From Agreia sp. Leaf283 (GTDB lineage Bacteria > Actinomycetota > Actinomycetes > Actinomycetales > Microbacteriaceae), in NCBI RefSeq assembly GCF_001422485.1, contig NZ_LMNF01000001.1, positions 627,900-691,899 of the forward strand: DNA of 64,000 bases, given 5' to 3'. The position numbers and the translations under genes are program-made. The stretch's first letter is position 1; every line of letters starts with the position of its first letter. This document shows positions 55,426-62,835 of the stretch, in pieces. The notes beneath the pieces are model-generated. The model was not told the DNA's origin and ran no database searches. It saw nothing but the letters and a program-made list of their open reading frames with translations.

Positions 55426-55450
55426 AATTATGCTACTTAGTTGCAAAATT
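55426..55450. promoter_or_regulatory. Probable ROK operator of the importer operon
   Basis: A 25-bp near-palindrome of form AATTnTGCnACTnAGTnGCAnAATT, mismatched only at every fourth position. On the minus strand it contains TAGCATAAT, a likely -10 region of the binding-protein operon. Its right half recurs before the flavoprotein gene (49746-49762). Confidence 0.7.
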
Positions 55451-55562
55451 GGCCAGAAGAATATTCGGGCTGTGATGAAACGGGGTGTGCAAGTCGCCAG
55501 AGTATGAGAACCGTGTTTCACGACGGTTAAGCGGGCGGGTCGGCCGTGTAACAGATTCTCTG

Positions 55563-55621
55563 CTCTGAGCCTGGCGCCCATTCCCTGAGCCTGCAGCCCG
55601 TTCCCTGAGCCTGTCGAAGGG
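55563..55621. repeat. 20-bp imperfect tandem repeat (about three units)
   Basis: Units at 55563, 55583 and 55603 all carry CTGAGCCTG; the last is CCCTGAGCCTGTCGAAGGG, an element I recall as very common between actinobacterial genes. It lies just past the stop of the leftward LacI gene, so it may help termination. The rest of 55372-55625 holds the ROK operator and nothing else I can support. Confidence 0.6.
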
Positions 55622-55625
55622 TGAC

Positions 55626-56660
55626 CTACTCGGCCATCGAAGACGCAGCGGGAGTCACCGTCGACGCCCTGATCACGAGCTCGGGATCGAAGACGACGTG
55701 CTTCGATTCCTCGCTCCCCTCCCCCGCGATCTCCGCCGTCAGAAGGTCGACCGCGGTCGGCCCGAACGAGTCGTGCGGGCCGCGAACCGTGGTGAGGGGA
55801 ATGATCGACGAGGCCCCGAACACCGTGTCGTCATAGCCCACGATCGCAATGTCCTGGGGTACCCGGATGCCGTGCTCGACCACGAGAGTCTGAAGCAGCC
55901 CCAGCGCCATCAGATCATTGACCGCGAAGATCGCGTCGGGCCGCTCCTCGACCGGTCTCGCAGCGATCTGGTCGGCCACGTCGCGACCCTCGGCGATCGT
56001 GCGGTCCACCGCGTCGATCTGTTCGATCGTGACTCCGGGGCTCTCCCGCACCGCCGCGAGCGCGCCCTCGTAACGTTCCCCGACCTGAGGAACCGAGAGC
56101 GGCCCTCCCACATAGGCGACGCGGGTGCGGCCGATGTCGATGAGGTGCCTGACCGCCAGGAATCCACCCTTCATCTCGTCGAGCGAGACCGAGGGCTGCG
56201 CCGGCGAGGCCGCCCGCTGCCCCATCAGAACCGACGGCGTTCCCCGCAGGCGGATCTGCGTGAGGCGATCCTCGACCGGTTCGTGCGACGCGACGAGCAT
56301 TCCCTGCACACCCTGAGCCTCGAACATCTCGAGGTAGCTGTCCTCGCGTTCGCGCGAGCTGTTGGAGTTGGCGATGAAGACCTTCAGTCCTCCCGCTGCC
56401 GCCCTGCGCTCGACACCCTCGGCGATCGTTGCGAAGAAGGGGTTGCTCACATCGGGCGCTATGTACGCGATGGTGGCGCTGCGGCCCAGGCGCAGCTGCC
56501 AGGCGGCGTTGTTGCGCACGAAGCCCAGGTCGTCGATCGCCTTCTGAATGCGCTGGCGCTTCTCCGGCGACACCCTGTCGGGGTGGTTGATGTAGTGAGA
56601 CACCGTGCCCAACGACACCTCGGCGAGGCTTGCGACCTCGCGAATTCCTACTCGAGCCAC
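55626..56660 (-). CDS. LacI-family regulator of the rhamnoside block
   Basis: A 344-residue regulator with HTH IREVASLAEVSLGTVSHYIN, a ligand domain with SNPFFATIAEGVERRAAAGG, FAVNDLMALGLLQTL and IVGYDDTVFG. The start is GTG 56660 (HTH begins six residues later). It is alone on its transcript. TGAAACGTTTCA-like sites at 56811-56822 and 59227-59428 are its expected targets, which would put the lactonase, the SDR/CMD pair and the ABC/rhamnosidase operon under one regulator. Confidence 0.9.
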   Translation of the reverse strand: MARVGIREVASLAEVSLGTVSHYINHPDRVSPEKRQRIQKAIDDLGFVRNNAAWQLRLGRSATIAYIAPDVSNPFFATIAEGVERRAAAGGLKVFIANSNSSREREDSYLEMFEAQGVQGMLVASHEPVEDRLTQIRLRGTPSVLMGQRAASPAQPSVSLDEMKGGFLAVRHLIDIGRTRVAYVGGPLSVPQVGERYEGALAAVRESPGVTIEQIDAVDRTIAEGRDVADQIAARPVEERPDAIFAVNDLMALGLLQTLVVEHGIRVPQDIAIVGYDDTVFGASSIIPLTTVRGPHDSFGPTAVDLLTAEIAGEGSEESKHVVFDPELVIRASTVTPAASSMAE

Positions 56661-56804
56661 GTCTCAGGTCACCTTCTCCACGTCACATCGACCGAGCCGG
56701 GTCGAAAGAGTGGTCGAGTCATCCGTATCAATCCTCCGTACCCGCGCCATTGTCGGGCAAAATCCAGCCGTCAGCCGACCCTACTGAACGAATCTCGCCG
56801 CCGG

Positions 56805-56828
56805 CTTCTTTGAAACGTATCAAAGAAG
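56805..56828. promoter_or_regulatory. LacI operator within a 24-bp palindrome
   Basis: CTTCTTTGA and TCAAAGAAG are perfect inverted arms around AACGTA; the central 12 bases TGAAACGTATCA match the LacI-type consensus. It is placed between the LacI gene and the lactonase gene. Confidence 0.72.
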
Positions 56829-56874
56829 CGCACGATTTCCAACGTGGACGCCCGTGGCGCGGGGTCCGCGGGCC

Positions 56875-56944
56875 GCGTCCGCGCCCGTTCGGTGCATCCG
56901 CGACCGGCCGCCCGGCAGCTGATGCGCCTCAGGGGCGCGGATGC
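56875..56944. repeat. 70-bp dispersed intergenic repeat, copy 2
   Basis: It aligns along its length with copies 1 and 3: opening TCCGCGCCCGT, then GGCAGCTGATGCGCCTCA and closing GGGGCGCGGATGC. Here it lies between divergent genes, so it is not simply a terminator. Confidence 0.6.
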
Positions 56945-56985
56945 GACATTCCTGAGCGAGCGGCCCCGTCTGGCAGTATGGCGGC

Positions 56986-57882
56986 GTGACCTCCCTCATC
57001 GCCGACGATGCCGCGCTCGAGACCCTCTACACCGGAACCGAGTGGGGCGAGGGGCCCGTGTGGATCGAGCCGCTGAACAGCCTGCGCTGGAGCGACATCC
57101 CGAACGACCGCATCCTGCAGTACGACGAGGCGAGCGGCGAGACACGCGTGTTCCGCGATGGTGTCGAGTTCACGAACGGTCGCACGCTCGATCTCGAGGG
57201 CCGAGTGGTGCAGTGCAGCCACGGAAGACGCTCCGTCGAACGCGAGACGAGCATCGACGGCTCCACGCCTCCGCAGACCCTCGTCGACCGCTGGAACGGG
57301 GTTCGCTTCAACTCGCCGAACGACGTCGTCGTCGCATCCGACGGCACCGTCTGGTTCACCGACCCGCCATACGGAATCGACCCCTCCGAGCGCGAGGGAC
57401 ACGCGGCCGAACCCGAATACGAGGGGTGCTTCGTGTTCCGCCTCGATCCCGCCACGGGCGCGGTCGACCCGGTGATCACCGACATGATCCACCCCAACGG
57501 TCTCGCGTTCTCGCTCGACGAGAAGACGCTCTTCGTCTCCGACACCGGGTTCTACGCGGGCTCGGCGGCCGCGCGGCACATCAGGGCGTACGACGTGGAT
57601 GTTCGCGGCGCGACCTGCTCGAACGGTCGCGAATTCGCCGTGGTGCGGCCCGGGGCATCCGACGGTTTCAGGGTCGACGTCGAGGGGCGCATCTGGACCT
57701 CGAGCGAGGACTCCGTGCAGATTCTCTCGTCGACGGGTGAGGTGCTGGAGCGCATCCCGGTCCCCGAGAAGGTGTCGAACGTGTGCTTCGGCGGGGCGTC
57801 CGGCCGGGATCTCTACGTGACCGCCTCGACGAGCCTGTACCGCATCCGCACCACGACAACCCAGGCGCCCCGCCCGCGCTGA
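56986..57882 (+). CDS. SMP-30/gluconolactonase-family lactonase
   Basis: A 298-residue six-bladed propeller: metal ligand Glu in EGPVWIEPL, Asn in FNSPNDVVVASDGT, plus FTDPPYGI, HPNGLAFSLDEKTLFVSDT (Asp). The family hydrolyses sugar lactones to aldonates. In this block L-rhamnono-lactone is the natural candidate, made by the SDR at 58392-59174. Start GTG 56986 has no Shine-Dalgarno and a possible -10 box 7 nt upstream. It converges on the CMD/SDR operon. Confidence 0.87.
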   Translation: MTSLIADDAALETLYTGTEWGEGPVWIEPLNSLRWSDIPNDRILQYDEASGETRVFRDGVEFTNGRTLDLEGRVVQCSHGRRSVERETSIDGSTPPQTLVDRWNGVRFNSPNDVVVASDGTVWFTDPPYGIDPSEREGHAAEPEYEGCFVFRLDPATGAVDPVITDMIHPNGLAFSLDEKTLFVSDTGFYAGSAAARHIRAYDVDVRGATCSNGREFAVVRPGASDGFRVDVEGRIWTSSEDSVQILSSTGEVLERIPVPEKVSNVCFGGASGRDLYVTASTSLYRIRTTTTQAPRPR

Positions 57883-57884
57883 TG

Positions 57885-57950
57885 GAATCCGCGCCCGTGT
57901 GGCACGTTCGCCCCCGCTCGTCGGGCAGCGGATGCGCCTGACGGGCGCGG
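57885..57950. repeat. 70-bp dispersed intergenic repeat, copy 3
   Basis: It contains ATCCGCGCCCGTGTGG, GGGCAGCGGATGCGCCTGA and CGGGCGCGG in the same order and spacing as copies 1 and 2. It sits between convergent genes, starting 3 bp after the lactonase stop. Confidence 0.6.
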
Positions 57951-57968
57951 TGAGGTCGGCGAGCGCCG

Positions 57969-58379
57969 TCAGTCCTCGTCGGGGCCGAGAGCCTCGGGAA
58001 TCTCGACTCCGAGTGCGATGAGCTGATCCGTGACGACGCGTATCGCGTTGAGGGCCTTCGGGAACCCGGAGTACTGCACCGTGTGGATGACCGTCTCGAG
58101 GATCTCCGTCGGAGTGCACCCCACTCGGATCGCTCCGCGGGTGTGCCCCTGCAACTGGGGTTCGAGCCCGCCGATCGTCACGAGCGAGGCGATCGTGAGC
58201 AGTTCTCGCTGGGCGAGGGTGAGCCCCGGGCGCGAGTAGATGTCGCCGAAGTTGAACTCGATGCCGAAGCGGGCCAGGTCTTGCGCCAGACCGGTCTGCA
58301 TCTCGATCAGCCCATCGGCCTTGCCCTCGCCGTAGACCTCGTTGAACCAGTGCTTGCCCTTGTCGAGTCGTTTCGTCAT
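57969..58379 (-). CDS. Carboxymuconolactone decarboxylase-family protein
   Basis: A 136-residue helical protein close to gamma-carboxymuconolactone decarboxylase in wording (SRPGLTLAQRELLTIASLVTIGGLEPQLQGHTRGAIRVGCTPTEILE). A CxxC pair is absent. It lies 12 bp after the SDR and shares its transcript. CMD-family proteins of this type are common in sugar-oxidation clusters, and a lactone-related role is possible but not shown. Confidence 0.87.
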   Translation of the reverse strand: MTKRLDKGKHWFNEVYGEGKADGLIEMQTGLAQDLARFGIEFNFGDIYSRPGLTLAQRELLTIASLVTIGGLEPQLQGHTRGAIRVGCTPTEILETVIHTVQYSGFPKALNAIRVVTDQLIALGVEIPEALGPDED

Positions 58380-58391
58380 GGTCGAATGCTC

Positions 58392-59174
58392 CTAGATCGA
58401 GTGTCCGCCGTCGAGCGGCAGGATGAGTCCGGTGATGTTGACGGCGGCCGGGCCCGCGAGGAACACCACCGTGTCGGCCAGGTGCTGCGGCTCCCCGAGC
58501 AGCCGGGTGGGGATCTGGTCGAGCAGGGCCTCGCGGCGCTCGGGGGTGTCGTTGTCGCGGCCGGGCGTGGCCTGCGCTCCGGGCGCGAGGGCGTTCACCG
58601 TGATGCCGTCCTCGGCGACCTCGATGGCGAGCGCCTTGGTGAGCCCGACGACCCCTGCCTTGGCCGCGGCGTACGCGGTGGCACCGCGCACCAGACGACC
58701 GCCTGAGACCGCGGCAATGGAGGCGATGTTGATGATGCGGCCCGACTTCTGCTCGATCATCGAGGGGAGGAAGGCGCGCGTCACGTTGAAGACGGTCGTG
58801 AGGTTGCGCTCGATCTGGGTGTTCCAGGTCTGGGCCGTCATCTCGTGGAAGAACGAGACCGCTCCGCCTCCGGCGCCGTTGAGCAGGATGTCGACGCCGC
58901 CCCATTCCGAGACGACCGTCGCACCCGCGGCCTGCACGGCCTCGAAGTCGGTGAGGTCGACCCCGACACCGAGTGCGCGACGCCCCGTGGCGCGCACCTG
59001 CTCGGCCAGGGCCTCAGCCCCGGATGCGTCGAGGTCGAGGATCGCGACGTCAGCGCCGGCGGCCGCGAGAGTCGTGACGATCACCCGACCGAGGGCGCCC
59101 GCGCCGCCGGTCACGACCGCCCGCTTGCCCGCGAGTGTTCCGTTCGGTGCTTCGTCTGAATGTGCGTTGACCAC
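58392..59174 (-). CDS. SDR-family dehydrogenase, possible L-rhamnose 1-dehydrogenase
   Basis: A 260-residue classical SDR: VTGGAGALGRVI (cofactor), LNGAGGGAVSFF in place of the usual NNAG, Ser in NIASIAAVSGG, catalytic TAYAAAKAGVVG and C-terminal LPLDGGHSI. GTG 59174 with AAGGATGAAG upstream gives the normal family length; the longer open frame runs through operators and is rejected. Neighbouring lactonase and rhamnosidase genes make rhamnose or a related sugar a good substrate guess. The loss of the NNAG first Asn is worth noting. Confidence 0.85.
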   Translation of the reverse strand: MVNAHSDEAPNGTLAGKRAVVTGGAGALGRVIVTTLAAAGADVAILDLDASGAEALAEQVRATGRRALGVGVDLTDFEAVQAAGATVVSEWGGVDILLNGAGGGAVSFFHEMTAQTWNTQIERNLTTVFNVTRAFLPSMIEQKSGRIINIASIAAVSGGRLVRGATAYAAAKAGVVGLTKALAIEVAEDGITVNALAPGAQATPGRDNDTPERREALLDQIPTRLLGEPQHLADTVVFLAGPAAVNITGLILPLDGGHSI

Positions 59175-59226
59175 TGTGTCTTCATCCTTCGTGTCGTCGT
59201 CGACCTCGAAACCGGCGTTCCGGCTT

Positions 59227-59238
59227 TGTAACGTTTCA
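59227..59238. promoter_or_regulatory. LacI operator, SDR-proximal
   Basis: TGTAACGTTTCA is a near-palindrome of the TGAAACGTTTCA type, 53 bp upstream of the leftward SDR start. It lies in the 283-bp divergent region with the three sites that face the binding-protein gene. Confidence 0.62.
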
Positions 59239-59348
59239 ATGAATGATGGTAGCAAACACCAGGCCAGAGGGCCACGATCGGATGCGCGCGGCCGTCGAGA
59301 TGCCCGGCAAGGCGGGCGGCCCCGGATTGAAGCGCTCCACGGTCGCTT

Positions 59349-59360
59349 TGACACGATTCA
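59349..59360. promoter_or_regulatory. LacI-like operator, upstream copy
   Basis: TGACACGATTCA, identical to the 12 bases at 59382-59393 and a weaker match to the TGAAACGTTTCA consensus. It is 33 bp centre-to-centre from that copy, about three helical turns, so the two sites face the same side. Confidence 0.5.
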
Positions 59361-59380
59361 ATCTCGGAGTGGCCATTCGC

Positions 59381-59409
59381 TTGACACGATTCAGAAGCCG
59401 AACTAGCAT
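59381..59409 (+). promoter_or_regulatory. Promoter of the rhamnoside importer operon, with embedded operator
   Basis: TTGACA (59381-59386), 17-bp spacer, TAGCAT (59404-59409): a good sigma70 promoter. The operator-like TGACACGATTCA at 59382-59393 overlaps the -35 box. Confidence 0.72.
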
Positions 59410-59416
59410 CCCCAAT

Positions 59417-59428
59417 TGAAACGTCTCA
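59417..59428. promoter_or_regulatory. LacI operator over the transcription start
   Basis: TGAAACGTCTCA is the best match in this region to the LacI-type consensus. It begins 7 bp after the -10 box, where bound repressor would cover the start site of the importer operon. Confidence 0.72.
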
Positions 59429-59457
59429 AAGGAGGCGTCGCACTTCAAGGAGGAATT

Positions 59458-60771
59458 GTGACCACAGCACCACGCAGCCGACGCCTCAGGCGTCCCGTCG
59501 TTGCCGCACTCGCTGCCGTCGGCATCGGCACCATGATCCTGAGCGGCTGCGCCGCAGGCGGATCCTCTTCAGAGCCCACGAAGCTCACGTACCTCAAGAA
59601 CACCGAGAACACGAACACAGAGCCCGTGTTCAACGAACTCGCCGAGAACCAGTGCAAGACCGAGAACACGGCCCTGCCGCTCGAGGTCTCGTCTATTCCG
59701 CAGGCCGACCTCGACAGCCAGATCCAGCTGCTCGCCAGCCAGAACGCGCTCCCCGTCATGTTCGCCGCCGCCGGAACCCCGGCAGAGGGCGCCAAGCTCG
59801 ACAAGGCCGGCAAGCTCCTTAACTTCGAGACCGAGCTCGAGAAGCTCGGCGTTCTCGACGACATCGAGCCCGCGGCCATCTCGACCATCAAGAACCTCTA
59901 CGGCGGAAACTTCAACTTCCTTCCGTTCCAGTTCAACATCGAGGGCATCTTCTACAACAAGACGATGTTCGCCGAGCGCGGCATCGAGGAGCCCCAGACC
60001 TACGACGAGCTCGTCGAGGTCGCGTCGCAGTTCGAGGCCGACGGCATCACCCCCTTCACGGCATCCGGCGAGCAGGGCTGGCCCATCACGCGCCTCATCT
60101 CCAGCTACCTCTTCCGCGACCTCGGCCCCGACGCCCTGCAGAAGGTCGCCGATGGCGACGCCAAGCTGACCGATCCCGAGTATGTGGCGGCCGCCCAGGC
60201 CATCGCCGACCTCGGCGCAGCGGGCTACTTCGACGACAACATCGCCTCGCTCGACATCGACAGCTCCTACAACGAGCTGCTGACCGGCAAGGCCGCGATG
60301 ATGTACATGGGAACCTGGTTCCTCGAGAGCGCCAACGACCCGGAGAAGAACACGGTCGGCGTCGACAACATCGGCTTCATGCCGTTCCCCGCCGTCGAGG
60401 GCGGCAAGGGCAGCATCGACCAGTACCCCGCCAACGTCGGTCTGCCCCAGACCTTCGGTGCCGACACGTACACCCCCAAGGTCGCCGACTGGCTGAAGTG
60501 CATCACCGAGAACTACGGCCAGGTCTCACTCGAGCAGTCGGGCGCCATCTCCGGCTTCAAGTCGAAGGAGCCGGTCACCGACCTGCCCGCCCTGACCGTC
60601 GATGTGCAGGACCGCATCGCCGGCAGCACCGAGAGCGTGCTGTGGTTCGAGGCGCTGTTCAACGCGAAGGCCGGACAGGACTCCTCGAAGAATGCGTCGC
60701 TCCTGGTCACCGGTCAGCTCACCCCGGAGGACTTCATGAAGCTCCTCCAGACCGACCTCGACGCGGGCTAG
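59458..60771 (+). CDS. ABC sugar transporter substrate-binding lipoprotein (family 1)
   Basis: A 437-residue lipoprotein with signal peptide and lipobox ILSGC (Cys31). The mature chain has LLASQNALPVMFAAAGTP, FNIEGIFYNKTMFAERGIEEP and a GKAAMMYMGTWFLES ligand-site segment as in family-1 proteins. Start GTG 59458 has AAGGAGGAATT immediately upstream. It heads the operon binding protein, two permeases, rhamnosidase. A 150-bp gap to the first permease contains no gene. Confidence 0.92.
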   Translation: MTTAPRSRRLRRPVVAALAAVGIGTMILSGCAAGGSSSEPTKLTYLKNTENTNTEPVFNELAENQCKTENTALPLEVSSIPQADLDSQIQLLASQNALPVMFAAAGTPAEGAKLDKAGKLLNFETELEKLGVLDDIEPAAISTIKNLYGGNFNFLPFQFNIEGIFYNKTMFAERGIEEPQTYDELVEVASQFEADGITPFTASGEQGWPITRLISSYLFRDLGPDALQKVADGDAKLTDPEYVAAAQAIADLGAAGYFDDNIASLDIDSSYNELLTGKAAMMYMGTWFLESANDPEKNTVGVDNIGFMPFPAVEGGKGSIDQYPANVGLPQTFGADTYTPKVADWLKCITENYGQVSLEQSGAISGFKSKEPVTDLPALTVDVQDRIAGSTESVLWFEALFNAKAGQDSSKNASLLVTGQLTPEDFMKLLQTDLDAG

Positions 60772-60921
60772 CGCCACCATCACTCCCGCTCCTCGCGGGG
60801 TCCGTCTCCGTCCGATCTGCACCGGACTGCGGCGGGCCCCACGAAGAGCCCACCTCACGCTGCCCTCTCCGCCGCCGGGAACCCACCACCCGGGCGGCCT
60901 CCTACCACGGGAAAGGCTCCC

Positions 60922-61803
60922 ATGAAGTCAGTTCTGGGCGATCGTAAAACGATCGCCATCCTCCTCGGACCCGCCCTGCTGGTCTACACGCTCGTCATCC
61001 TCGTGCCCGTGGTCTGGTCGTTCGGCTACACCTTCTTCAAGGGCAACGCCCTCGAGGGTTTCGAGTTCAACGGCATCAACAACTTCACCCGGCTCTTCAC
61101 CGACCCGGATGTGCAGGCCGCCCTGGGCTTCACCGTGAAGTACGCGCTGCTCCTCACGATCCTGCAGGTCGTCTTCGGCTACGGCCTCGCCCTGCTCTAC
61201 ACGTTCGTGCTCAAGAAGTCGTCGGCGATCATCCGCACGCTCGTCTTCTTCCCGGTCGTCGTTCCCACCGTGGCCATCGCCCTGCTCTACCAGAAGCTCT
61301 TCCAGTCGGCCCCGAAAGACGGTCTGGTCAACGAGCTGCTCGTGAACGTCGGCCTCGGCAGCGTCGACTGGCTGGGTTCGGGAACGACCGCCTTCATCGT
61401 CATCGTGATCATGGATGTCTGGCGATCGATGGGCTTCTACGGCGTGCTTCTGTACACCGGCCTCCTCGACATCCCCGAGGACATCATCGAATCCGCTCGC
61501 ATCGACGGCGCCCGTGGATTCTCGCTCTTCAAGAACATCGTCCTCCCGATGTCGCTGCCGATCCTCTACTCGTCGATCATCTTCAGCATCAACGGAACCA
61601 TCAAGGTCTTCGACTCGGTCTTCGCCCTGACCGGCGGCGGTCCCGGCAACGAGACCACGCCGCTGACGCTCTACATGTACCGCACCGCATTCGCCTTCAG
61701 CGATTACGGATACGGCTCGACCATCGCCCTCGTCCTGTCGATCATGTGCCTCATCGTGACCGCCCTCATCTTCCGCGGCGCCCGTCGCGACAACACCATC
61801 TAA
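60922..61803 (+). CDS. Sugar ABC transporter permease, MalF-type
   Basis: A 293-residue CUT1 permease with six helices, almost no N-terminal tail, and coupling loop DIIESARIDGARGFSLFKNIVLPMS. It follows GGGAAAGGCTCCC and precedes the MalG-type partner by 12 bp. The cargo is presumably a rhamnoside, given the rhamnosidase at the end of the operon. Confidence 0.92.
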   Translation: MKSVLGDRKTIAILLGPALLVYTLVILVPVVWSFGYTFFKGNALEGFEFNGINNFTRLFTDPDVQAALGFTVKYALLLTILQVVFGYGLALLYTFVLKKSSAIIRTLVFFPVVVPTVAIALLYQKLFQSAPKDGLVNELLVNVGLGSVDWLGSGTTAFIVIVIMDVWRSMGFYGVLLYTGLLDIPEDIIESARIDGARGFSLFKNIVLPMSLPILYSSIIFSINGTIKVFDSVFALTGGGPGNETTPLTLYMYRTAFAFSDYGYGSTIALVLSIMCLIVTALIFRGARRDNTI

Positions 61804-61815
61804 GGAGGCGTGACC

Positions 61816-62724
61816 ATGACCGTGACGAACGTCGACAACCTCGACCGCACCTCCGCCCTCGTGAAGCACGACGTCGGGGGACGCACGCCCGCACCGATCC
61901 GCTTCCTCAAGCGCATTCCCGTGCTCATCGTGATCGGCGTGCTGCTGATCATCGAGATCTACCCGTTGTTCTGGATGTTCATCAACTCGCTGAAGTCGAA
62001 CACCGACTTCCTGAACAACCCGTCCTGGGCGCTGCCCGAGGTCTGGGAGTGGGGCAACTACGTCTCGGCCTGGGTCACCGGAAACCTGGCGACGACCATC
62101 ACGAACAGCATCATCGCGACCGTCCCGTCGCTCGCTCTCATCGTGATCCTCGGTGTCGCCGGCGGGTTCGCTCTCGAGGTCATGGTGTTCAAGGGCCGCG
62201 GCGGCATCCTGCTGCTGATTCTCGCGGGCATCATGATCCCCGTGCAGATGATCCTGCTGCCGCTGTTCACGATCTTCTTCAACCTGAACATCACCGGCTC
62301 GCTGCTGCCCCTGATCATCATCTACACCGGACACGGCCTGCCATTGACGATCTTCATGATGGCCACCTACTTCCGGGCGATCCCCCGCGAGGTGTTCGAG
62401 GCGGCCACGATCGACGGCTCCACGATGCTGCGTTCGTTCTGGTACATCGGCTTCCCGATGGTGCGCAACGCCGTGATCACCGTGGGCCTCGTGCAGTTCT
62501 TCCTCATCTGGAACGACCTGCTCATCGCCATCACCTTCGCGAGCAACCGCTCGCTCAACACCATCCAGGCCGGACTGCTCAACTTCTCGGGCGAGTACGG
62601 TGCCACCGACTACGGACCGCTCTTCGCCGCGATCTGCATCACGACCGGCGGAATCCTGATCCTCTACCTGTTCCTCAACCAGCAGATCATGAAGGGCCTC
62701 ACGGCCGGTTCGGTTAAGGGCTAG
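61816..62724 (+). CDS. Sugar ABC transporter permease, MalG-type
   Basis: A 302-residue permease with six helices and coupling loop EVFEAATIDGSTMLRSFWYIGFPMV; it ends in QQIMKGLTAGSVKG. I chose ATG 61816 (AGGAGG 7 nt upstream) over the GTG at 61810. The hairpin at 62733-62773 follows the stop, so the rhamnosidase gene may be partly uncoupled. Confidence 0.92.
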   Translation: MTVTNVDNLDRTSALVKHDVGGRTPAPIRFLKRIPVLIVIGVLLIIEIYPLFWMFINSLKSNTDFLNNPSWALPEVWEWGNYVSAWVTGNLATTITNSIIATVPSLALIVILGVAGGFALEVMVFKGRGGILLLILAGIMIPVQMILLPLFTIFFNLNITGSLLPLIIIYTGHGLPLTIFMMATYFRAIPREVFEAATIDGSTMLRSFWYIGFPMVRNAVITVGLVQFFLIWNDLLIAITFASNRSLNTIQAGLLNFSGEYGATDYGPLFAAICITTGGILILYLFLNQQIMKGLTAGSVKG

Positions 62725-62732
62725 AACCCCGG

Positions 62733-62773
62733 CGTCGGATGCGTTCGATGGTGGTAGTCGAACGCGTCCGACG
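62733..62773 (+). terminator. Hairpin after the importer operon
   Basis: A 16-bp stem with one mismatch (CGTCGGATGCGTTCGA / TCGAACGCGTCCGACG) and a 9-nt loop lies 9 bp past the permease stop. It could be a terminator or attenuator between the permease and rhamnosidase genes. The remaining bases to 62835 hold only the rhamnosidase leader. Confidence 0.68.
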
Positions 62774-62835
62774 ACGGGCTCCCGTCGCCATCAGTTCTCT
62801 TTCCTCAGCTTCACCGTCCCAGACAGAGGTATGCC

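Larger units (their letters stand above)
56661..56985. other. Divergent intergenic region between LacI and lactonase
   Basis: This 325-bp stretch has no gene I can support. It holds a LacI operator inside a long palindrome (56805-56828), copy 2 of the 70-bp dispersed repeat (56875-56944) and a possible -10 box (CAGTAT, 56974-56979) placed 7 nt before the lactonase GTG. Promoters for both divergent genes must be here. Confidence 0.6.

Noticed and set aside
60928-62334. 468-codon open frame antisense to two permeases
   Set aside because: Very acidic, Asp/Glu/Gln/His-rich translation that is the complement of transmembrane helices.
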